Shown: piece after piece, positions 14,866 to 20,420 of the stretch
How the letters are laid out: each line of letters starts with the position of its first letter
Position numbering within the stretch: position 1 is the first letter of the stretch
Source: an uncultured Clostridia bacterium
GTDB taxonomy: Bacteria > Bacillota > Clostridia > TANB77 > CAG-508
Direction: 5' to 3'
Length of the DNA: 20,420 nucleotides
Assembly (NCBI GenBank): GCA_934149115.1
Contig: CAKPDW010000019.1
Coordinates: 1 to 20,420, forward strand
Translations under genes and position numbers: made by a program
The notes under the pieces: model-generated
The model's database searches: none
Seen by the model: only the letters and a program-made list of their open reading frames with translations
What the model was told of the DNA's origin: nothing

Positions 14866-15723
14866 ATGGATTTTACAAAAGATATTTATATTAATAAAGA
14901 TGAAATTTATGAAGATGAAGATTTTGTTGTACTATACAAAGGTTACCTTTTCTTAAATAATTTAACAAAAGATCTTTATCTTGCATATGGCTATGGAAAA
15001 AATTGGGACAACAAATCAGAAATAAAAATGAAACCTTCTACATTCGGATATTTAGCAACTGTAAATGTAGAATCTACTGGTACATTAGAGTTCTGTTTTC
15101 ATGATAACAGTGGAAATTGGGATAATAACAATCACCAAAATTACATATTACCTATTAAAGAAAGCAAAAATGTTCTATCTTTTAAACCAATAAAAGATTC
15201 AAGTACAGTGGTTGATATCGAACCAGAAACTCAAGAAACAGTTGAAAGTCCAAAAGAAAAACTTTTTGAAACAGAAGTTGTTAATTCAAATAGCTTTGAA
15301 TTATACAAAACTGTTGACCTTGAAAACACAAATAAAAAATCAATACCAGACAATACATTAATAAAACAAATTAACCTTAATAATGAAAATGAAAAAATAG
15401 TTTCTGAATCTATAATAAAAACTGAAACAACAGAAGAAGTTGCAAAATCAGCCTTCTCTATCTTAGAAGAAAATACTAACGATACAGTTAAAAACTTCTA
15501 TGAAAAAAATGAAGAAGCTGAACAAACTGCTACAACTCCTGTTCAAGAAGCACCACAAATACTTGAAAATATAGATGAAAAATCATTAGTAACAACAGAA
15601 ACAACAACACTTGAAAAAGTAACAAGTTTCTTTGGTACAATCGCAACTACTATAAAAACAGCTTTCTTCAAAGTAGTTAAATTAGTTAAAACAAGTTTAA
15701 ATATTAATCAAGAAGATGAATAA
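14866..15723 (+). CDS. protein with N-terminal CBM25/CBM53-like starch/glycogen-binding module and C-terminal amphipathic segment
   Basis: This 285-aa protein has no signal peptide or transmembrane start, so it is probably cytosolic. Residues about 20-98 resemble the CBM25/CBM53 starch-binding fold: YKGYLF, then YLAYGYGKNWDN, a Met-Pro strand, LEFCFHDNSGNWDNNN and NYILPI. The Trp and Asn/Asp positions are those expected of such modules. Residues about 100-245 are acidic, Thr/Glu/Asn-rich and probably disordered. Residues about 248-278 (FFGTIATTIKTAFFKVVKLV region) form a Lys/Phe/Val amphipathic helix that could touch membrane or a partner protein. AGGAG lies six bases before the ATG. The gene stands alone between lexA (divergent) and obgE (convergent), with its own promoter and terminator. 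Sugar binding is inferred from pattern; the role is unknown. Confidence 0.75.
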   Translation: MDFTKDIYINKDEIYEDEDFVVLYKGYLFLNNLTKDLYLAYGYGKNWDNKSEIKMKPSTFGYLATVNVESTGTLEFCFHDNSGNWDNNNHQNYILPIKESKNVLSFKPIKDSSTVVDIEPETQETVESPKEKLFETEVVNSNSFELYKTVDLENTNKKSIPDNTLIKQINLNNENEKIVSESIIKTETTEEVAKSAFSILEENTNDTVKNFYEKNEEAEQTATTPVQEAPQILENIDEKSLVTTETTTLEKVTSFFGTIATTIKTAFFKVVKLVKTSLNINQEDE

Positions 15724-15775
15724 AAAATGTTATTTATTTTACCACCACTTTTATTTTCTTCCTTAGTTTTTACAG

Positions 15776-15818
15776 AAAAAAATCCTTGAACAACTTTTAT
15801 ATTGTTCAAGGATTTTTT
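15776..15818. terminator. bidirectional terminator between the CBM-like gene and obgE
   Basis: A perfect 17-bp stem (15777-15793 with 15802-15818, core ATCCTTGAACAA) has an 8-nt loop. It ends in a T-run on the plus strand (15813-15818) and on the minus strand (complement of 15776-15782). It serves both convergent genes. Confidence 0.92.
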
Positions 15819-15823
15819 GAATA

Positions 15824-17101
15824 TTAATAATCAAACCACTCAAATTCCCATTCTAAGAATTTAACAGTATCTCCTTCTTTTATTCCTTTTTTTCTAAGCT
15901 CATCATTAATACCAAGTTCAGCCAAGTTTTTTTCAAAATATGCCATTGACTCATTATCACCAATATTTATTCTTCCCATAAGTCTCTCAATTGCTGGACC
16001 AGTTACAATATATTCACCCTTCTCAACTGTAACATTAAACTGCTTTTCATCTTCTTTCAAAGTATAAATCTTCTTATCTTCAACATCAATTAAATCTTCT
16101 TTTGGTAAAGTTTTTAATATCTCTGAAACACGTGCAAATAGTTCTTTTATTCCTTCTCCAGTTACAGCAGAAATTTTAAATATTTCTAGTCCTTTCTCTT
16201 TTGCCATCTTTTCAAGCTTTTTATAACCAGTATCATCTTGCATAACATCAATTTTACTTGCAACAATAATCTGTTTTCTTTTACTTAATTTCTCACTATA
16301 ATTTTTAAGTTCTTTATTAATAATTTCAAAATCATCAACAGGATCTCTGCCCTCACTTCCAGAACAATCTATAAGATGAAGCAATAATCTAGTCCTTTCA
16401 ATATGACGTAAAAATTGTATACCTAATCCTACTCCAGCACTTGCTCCTTCTATAACACCAGGAATATCAGCAATTACAAAACTATCACCATATTCAGTTT
16501 TTACAACACCTAAGTTTGGATGAATAGTAGTAAAATGATAATTTGCAATTTTAGGAGTAGCAGCAGTTACTCTTGAAAGAAGTGTTGACTTACCAACATT
16601 CGGAAATCCTATCAAACCAACATCAGCTAATGATTTAAGTTCAAGGATAACTTCTTTCTCAATTCCTTTTTCTCCATCCTGAGCAAATCTTGGTACTTGT
16701 CTAGTCGCAGTCGCAAAATGAGAATTTCCTTTTCCTCCTTTACCACCACGTAAAATTAATTTCTTTTCTCCATCTTCTGATAAATCAGCAATAAGTTTTC
16801 CTGTTTCAGCATCTTTTACAACAGTGCCCTTTGGAACTTTAATATACAAATCTTCTCCACTTTTTCCATACTTATGAGCACCACTTCCATTTTCTCCATT
16901 TTTTGCTTTAAATTTTCTATTATATCTAAAATCAATTAAAGTATTACTATCAGGATCAACAACGAAATAAATATCGCCACCTTTTCCACCATCTCCACCA
17001 TCTGGGCCACCAGCAGCAACATACTTCTCACGTCTAAAAGAAACAGCTCCATTTCCTCCATCACCTGATTTAATTATTATTTTTGTATAATCAACAAACA
17101 T
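15824..17101 (-). CDS. obgE: GTPase Obg/CgtA
   Basis: An essential ribosome-associated GTPase tied to 50S maturation and the stringent response. The 425-aa length is typical of Gram-positive Obg, which carries the C-terminal OCT domain. The glycine-rich Obg fold fills about residues 1-158 (GDGGNGAVSFRREK, GGPDGGDGGKGG). The G domain has G1 GFPNVGKST, a G3 DIPG, G4 ASKID and G5 ISAVTG. The OCT domain is the last ~75 residues, ending FLEWEFEWFDY. The ATG at 17101 is the family start. Its best ribosome binding site, GAGGAG, lies inside the final codons of trpS at an unusually long 12-nt spacing, so translational coupling to trpS is likely. Confidence 0.97.
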   Translation of the reverse strand: MFVDYTKIIIKSGDGGNGAVSFRREKYVAAGGPDGGDGGKGGDIYFVVDPDSNTLIDFRYNRKFKAKNGENGSGAHKYGKSGEDLYIKVPKGTVVKDAETGKLIADLSEDGEKKLILRGGKGGKGNSHFATATRQVPRFAQDGEKGIEKEVILELKSLADVGLIGFPNVGKSTLLSRVTAATPKIANYHFTTIHPNLGVVKTEYGDSFVIADIPGVIEGASAGVGLGIQFLRHIERTRLLLHLIDCSGSEGRDPVDDFEIINKELKNYSEKLSKRKQIIVASKIDVMQDDTGYKKLEKMAKEKGLEIFKISAVTGEGIKELFARVSEILKTLPKEDLIDVEDKKIYTLKEDEKQFNVTVEKGEYIVTGPAIERLMGRINIGDNESMAYFEKNLAELGINDELRKKGIKEGDTVKFLEWEFEWFDY

Positions 17102-17107
17102 TATAAA

Positions 17108-18124
17108 TTACAACTCCTCAAAATAATCTAATTTCATAGCTTTTTTAACTTTTTTCATTGTCTCTTGTGCTTTAGCTCTAGCCTTTTTAGTTCCTTCAAT
17201 TAAAATCTTATCAACTTCTTCTGGATGTTCCTCATAATAAGCACGCTTTTCTCTAATAGGATTTAATGTATTATTAATATTTTGTGCAAGCTGTTTCTTA
17301 CAAGCAACACATCCTCTTTGACCAGCTCTACATTCTGCACAAATCTTTTCACACTCTGCTTTATCAGTAAATAAATTATGATAATAAGCAACCATACATA
17401 TATCAGGATTTCCTTTATCGTCTTTTCTAATCCTATTTGGATCAGTAACAGCATTCATTACTTTTTTATTTACAACTTCTTCTGTATCAGAAAGATAAAT
17501 AGCATTTCCTAAAGATTTACCCATTTTCTCATTTCCGTCTAATCCTTTAATTCTCTTATTTTCAGATAAACGAATTTCAGGTTCTCTTAAAACATCACCA
17601 TAAATATTATTAAATTTACGAACTATTTCTCTACATTGTTCAATTAATGGTTCTTGGTCTTCTCCTGCTGGAACAATTGTAGCATCAAAAGCAGTAATAT
17701 CAGCAGCTTGGCTAACTGGATACCCTAAGAATCCATATGTAACACTTTCACCAAAAACATCTCTCTTTTGAGCAATCTCTGTCTTAACAGTAGGATTTCT
17801 CTCTAATCTAGCAATTGTAACTAGATTAGAATAATACACTGTAAGTTCAGCAACCTCAGGAATCATTGATTGTAAATAAATTGTCGCCTTTTTAGGATCA
17901 ATTCCAACAGACAAGTAATCCATAACAACTTCTCTTACGTTTTTTCTAACCTTTTCTGGATTATTAAAATTATCAGTCAAAGCCTGAACATCAGCTACTA
18001 GAATATAACATTCATCAAACTCATCCTGCATTTTTACTCTATTTTTTAAAGAACCTAAATAGTGACCAATATGTAGTCTACCAGTAGGTCTATCTCCTGT
18101 TAACATTATTTGTTTTTTATTCAT
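17108..18124 (-). CDS. trpS: tryptophanyl-tRNA synthetase
   Basis: Class I synthetase charging tRNA-Trp. The 338-aa length fits the bacterial family. The HIGH-type motif is PTGRLHIGHYLGSL (13-26), the KMSKS-type motif KMGKSLGNAI is near residue 200, and the ATP/Trp pocket VPAGEDQEPLIEQCREI is present. A cysteine cluster (CEKICAEC, GQRGCVACK) in the anticodon-binding region resembles that of some clostridial TrpS proteins. AAGGAG lies about nine bases before the ATG. It is co-transcribed with obgE, six bases apart. The leader is about 100 nt and shows no T-box. Confidence 0.96.
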   Translation of the reverse strand: MNKKQIMLTGDRPTGRLHIGHYLGSLKNRVKMQDEFDECYILVADVQALTDNFNNPEKVRKNVREVVMDYLSVGIDPKKATIYLQSMIPEVAELTVYYSNLVTIARLERNPTVKTEIAQKRDVFGESVTYGFLGYPVSQAADITAFDATIVPAGEDQEPLIEQCREIVRKFNNIYGDVLREPEIRLSENKRIKGLDGNEKMGKSLGNAIYLSDTEEVVNKKVMNAVTDPNRIRKDDKGNPDICMVAYYHNLFTDKAECEKICAECRAGQRGCVACKKQLAQNINNTLNPIREKRAYYEEHPEEVDKILIEGTKKARAKAQETMKKVKKAMKLDYFEEL

Positions 18125-18234
18125 ATCAATACTCTCCTTTATTTAATCATTATATTCTAAATTAAATAAAAGTCACCATCGTTTTTCATTATTTAATAAC
18201 ATTTATCAAAACCTCTCACACATAAATATTCTAT

Positions 18235-18263
18235 ATTATACCTCATTTCCAACAAATTTACAA
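18235..18263 (-). promoter_or_regulatory. promoter of trpS-obgE
   Basis: TTGTAA (18258-18263) and a perfect TATAAT (18235-18240) on the minus strand have a 17-base spacer. The predicted leader of roughly 105 nt contains no clear hairpin. Confidence 0.75.
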
Positions 18264-18282
18264 TACCAGTTCTAATTCTGTA

Positions 18283-18311
18283 TTGAAATAATTTACATAA
18301 TATGATATACT
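18283..18311 (+). promoter_or_regulatory. promoter of the 150-aa orphan gene
   Basis: TTGAAA (18283-18288) and TATACT (18306-18311), 17-base spacer, 46 nt before the ATG. It lies back to back with the trpS promoter, leaving about 20 bases between the two -35 boxes. Confidence 0.75.
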
Positions 18312-18356
18312 CTTTTTGTTACATTATATATATGCACTTTTAAAGGAGGTTCTATT

Positions 18357-18809
18357 ATGGACAAAACATTATTATTACACGAAAACTTACCTCGTATTTT
18401 TACAAAAATGAACTTACCAGGTAAACTCCGGATTTTGAAAAAAACAAACAACAAGTTTGAGATTCATGTAAACGGTTTTAAACCATTCTTAGGTTTTTAT
18501 TCCGAGGATTTCAAAAACACCTTTACACTGCAACTACTTAATGAAAAAGCGAACAACAGCAGTCATCTTACAGTAGATCATGTTGAAGCTATCACTTTTA
18601 AAGCAGACACTATGGAACCGGAAAAATTTCTCATCTATCAGTATCCCAAAACACAAATCGTGTATTTAAAAGATACTGAGGAGTACAAAAAAGGAAACAT
18701 TGTAGTATATAGTGCTTCACCTTTCCGGGGTGGCAAAGGCAAACGATTAGTAAATCATTTAGTCTTAACCCCAAAAGCCAGTGCAGAAATTGCGAACCTT
18801 TTCGCATAA
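18357..18809 (+). CDS. 150-aa orphan protein of unknown function
   Basis: I do not recognise a family. The protein has no signal peptide or membrane segment and looks like a small globular mixed alpha/beta protein. Notable stretches are NLPGKLRILKK, a Phe/Tyr-rich NGFKPFLGFYSEDF, a central acidic region, and a basic glycine loop PFRGGKGKRLVNHLV near residues 121-136. The ribosome binding site AAAGGAGG is optimal and the promoter strong, so the gene is probably well expressed. Codons such as CGG, CTC and CCG appear that neighbours seldom use. The four 60-base rows I counted by hand are 30-43% G+C, against 20-32% in two mutS2 rows and 37% in one gap row. Foreign origin is possible but not shown. 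It is monocistronic and convergent with glyQS. Confidence 0.82.
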   Translation: MDKTLLLHENLPRIFTKMNLPGKLRILKKTNNKFEIHVNGFKPFLGFYSEDFKNTFTLQLLNEKANNSSHLTVDHVEAITFKADTMEPEKFLIYQYPKTQIVYLKDTEEYKKGNIVVYSASPFRGGKGKRLVNHLVLTPKASAEIANLFA

Positions 18810-18860
18810 AAAAAATTTAGCATACATACTAAAACAAATTTTACATTGTTCTAGTATTGC

Positions 18861-18892
18861 AAAAAGGAGGCAACTCATCAGTTGTCTCCTTT
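18861..18892 (-). terminator. terminator after glyQS
   Basis: A 13-bp stem with one wobble (18863-18875 with 18880-18892, loop CATC) is followed on the minus strand by TTTTT (complement of 18861-18865). It begins nine bases past the glyQS stop. In the plus direction the tail ATCATTTTATT is weaker, but it could help end the orphan gene transcript. Confidence 0.85.
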
Positions 18893-18901
18893 ATCATTTT
18901 A

Positions 18902-20284
18902 TTAAAATTTAACTTTTTCAGCAATCCAAGCTTCAAGTTCATCAATCTTAACTCTAACTTGTTCCATTGTATCTCTATCTCTAATTGTAACACTTTCATC
19001 TTCTAATGTATCAAAATCAACAGTTACACAATATGGTGTTCCAATCTCATCTTCTCTCCTATATCTCTTACCAATACTTCCAGCTTCATCATAATCACAC
19101 ATAAATGATTTAGCCAATTTTGAATAAACATCATGAGCCTTTTCACTTAATTTTTTAGATAAAGGCAATACAGCAACTTTATATGGAGCCAATGCAGGAT
19201 GTAATTTTAATACAGTTCTTACATCACCTTCTCCAACTTCCTCTTTTTCATAACTATTACATAAGAAAGCAAGAGCAACCCTATCAGCACCTAATGAAGG
19301 TTCAATACAATAAGGTATATATTTTTCTCCTGATTCTTGATCCAAATAAGATAAATCTTGTTTTGAATGTTCCATGTGTTGTTTCAAATCAAAATCAGTT
19401 CTATCAGCAATACCCCAAAGTTCTCCCCAACCAAATGGGAATAAAAATTCAATATCAGTAGTAGCATTACTATAATGAGACAATTCTTCTGGAGAATGAT
19501 CTCTAAGTCTAATATTTTCTTTTTTCATACCTAAACTAATTAACCAGTTCTCACAAAATTCTTTCCAATAAGCATGCCACTCTAAATCAGAACCTGGTTT
19601 ACAGAAAAATTCAAGTTCCATTTGCTCAAATTCTCTAGTTCTAAAAGTAAAATTACCAGGAGTAATTTCATTTCTAAAAGATTTACCTATCTGAGCAATA
19701 CCCATAGGCATTTTTCTTCTTGTAGTACGAAGTACATTTTTAAAATTAACAAAAATACCTTGAGCAGTTTCAGGTCTCAAATAAATTTCAGCCTTAGCAT
19801 CCTCAGTAACCCCTTGGAAAGTCTTAAACATTAAATTAAATTTTCTAATATCAGTAAAATTAGTTTTACCACAATCAGGACAAGGAATCTTATTATCATT
19901 TATAAAATTAATTAATTCTTCATCAGACATTCCATCAGCAATCATATCCTTACCTTGTTCATGAGCCCATTCCTCAATTAATTTATCAGCCCTATGTCTT
20001 GTTTTACACTCCTTACAATCAATAAGCGGATCTGAAAAACCACCAACATGACCAGAAGCAACCCAAGTTTGAGGATTCATAAGAATAGCAGCATCCAAAC
20101 CAACATTATAAGGAGATTCCTGAACAAACTTCTTTCTCCAAGCATCCTTAATATTATTCTTAAACTCTACCCCCAAAGGACCATAATCCCAAGTATTAGC
20201 AAGTCCACCATAAATTTCAGAACCTGCATAAACATAACCTCTTGCCTTACATAAATTAACGATTTCTTCCATTGATTCAACCAT
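18902..20284 (-). CDS. glyQS: glycyl-tRNA synthetase, dimeric eukaryote/archaeal-like type
   Basis: Class II synthetase of the alpha2 type used by many Gram-positives instead of the separate alpha and beta chains. The 460-aa length is typical. N-terminal GSEIYGGLANTWDYGPLGVE (21-40) is the family hallmark. Cys90/93 (CKEC) and Cys135/138 (CPDC) form the expected metal-binding pairs. Motif 2 is FRNEITPGNFTFRTREFEQME, motif 3 lies in PSLGADRVALAFL, and the anticodon-binding domain follows (KVAVLPLSKKL). GAAGGAGG lies seven bases before the ATG. It is followed by a terminator, so it is probably monocistronic. The upstream region to the window end shows no T-box conserved core. Confidence 0.97.
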   Translation of the reverse strand: MVESMEEIVNLCKARGYVYAGSEIYGGLANTWDYGPLGVEFKNNIKDAWRKKFVQESPYNVGLDAAILMNPQTWVASGHVGGFSDPLIDCKECKTRHRADKLIEEWAHEQGKDMIADGMSDEELINFINDNKIPCPDCGKTNFTDIRKFNLMFKTFQGVTEDAKAEIYLRPETAQGIFVNFKNVLRTTRRKMPMGIAQIGKSFRNEITPGNFTFRTREFEQMELEFFCKPGSDLEWHAYWKEFCENWLISLGMKKENIRLRDHSPEELSHYSNATTDIEFLFPFGWGELWGIADRTDFDLKQHMEHSKQDLSYLDQESGEKYIPYCIEPSLGADRVALAFLCNSYEKEEVGEGDVRTVLKLHPALAPYKVAVLPLSKKLSEKAHDVYSKLAKSFMCDYDEAGSIGKRYRREDEIGTPYCVTVDFDTLEDESVTIRDRDTMEQVRVKIDELEAWIAEKVKF

Positions 20285-20342
20285 ATCAATTCCTCCTTCT
20301 TTTTAATTCAAACCATAGACAACCATCTTTGTTTTAATACCA

Positions 20343-20381
20343 ACTTTCAAATAAAATATTTTCATAACCACTTTCAAATAA
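20343..20381. repeat. 27-bp-spaced direct repeat upstream of glyQS
   Basis: ACTTTCAAATAA occurs at 20343-20354 and again at 20370-20381, with similar flanks (CCAA/CCA before). Read on the minus strand, each copy contains TTGAAA, so one may serve as the -35 box of the glyQS promoter. No clear matching -10 was found. Confidence 0.45.
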
Positions 20382-20420
20382 GTTTTATTATTTTGCAAGG
20401 CACATGAGCTTTTACATTCC

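Noticed and set aside
18125..18240. T-box riboswitch in the trpS leader
   Set aside because: The leader is only about 105 nt and contains GATGGTGAC, not the conserved T-box core TGGNACC, and there is no terminator before the ATG.
1..20420. CRISPR arrays, tRNA or rRNA genes, prophage genes
   Set aside because: No regularly spaced repeats, cloverleaf-like GC-rich segments, rRNA signatures or phage-type genes were seen on either strand.

Overview
This window looks like ordinary chromosome from a very AT-rich, low-GC Gram-positive bacterium, most likely a Clostridia-type member of the Bacillota. The grounds are strong AGGAGG-type ribosome binding sites, TTGAAA-N17-TATAAT promoters, a gap-pgk-tpiA-gpmI-eno glycolytic cluster, and the set lexA, mutS2, obgE and dimeric-type glycyl-tRNA synthetase. 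I see no phage, transposase, CRISPR array, tRNA or rRNA gene. Most genes lie on the minus strand and are read right to left.

Right part (20284 down to 13987): glyQS (-) ends at its own terminator. A 150-aa orphan gene (+, 18357-18809) stands alone and is divergent from the trpS-obgE pair (-). A strong bidirectional terminator at 15777-15818 separates obgE from a convergent 285-aa protein. That protein has an N-terminal starch/glycogen-binding-like module and a C-terminal amphipathic segment. It is divergent from lexA (-), whose -35 box is overlapped by a palindromic candidate LexA operator.

Centre (14 to 9.9 kb): mutS2 (+) and an mreB/mbl-like gene (-) diverge from back-to-back promoters. 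Each is followed by the same 169-bp element (copies at 9926-10094 and 13811-13979, inverted relative to each other, five mismatches). The element starts with an 18-bp stem hairpin. The copy behind mreB also seems to supply the -35 box of the mtaB promoter. mtaB (-), a tRNA methylthiotransferase gene, carries one extra base at 9851 that splits off its first 17 codons and would remove the first iron-sulfur cysteine.

Left part (8.5 to 0.2 kb): a Gly/Gln/Tyr-rich low-complexity protein precedes the glycolytic run gap, pgk, tpiA, gpmI, eno, which covers glyceraldehyde-3-phosphate/DHAP to phosphoenolpyruvate. Two extra genes sit inside the run: a membrane-anchored protein of unknown function between pgk and tpiA, and a DUF600/YezG-family (toxin-immunity-like) protein between gpmI and eno. 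gap has its own promoter, an 11-bp hairpin without a U-tract lies between gap and pgk, and a terminator separates the DUF600 gene from eno.

No obvious large new system is present. The points most worth a second look are the 169-bp inverted elements, the DUF600 gene inside the glycolytic run, the CBM-plus-amphipathic-tail protein, and the mtaB frameshift.
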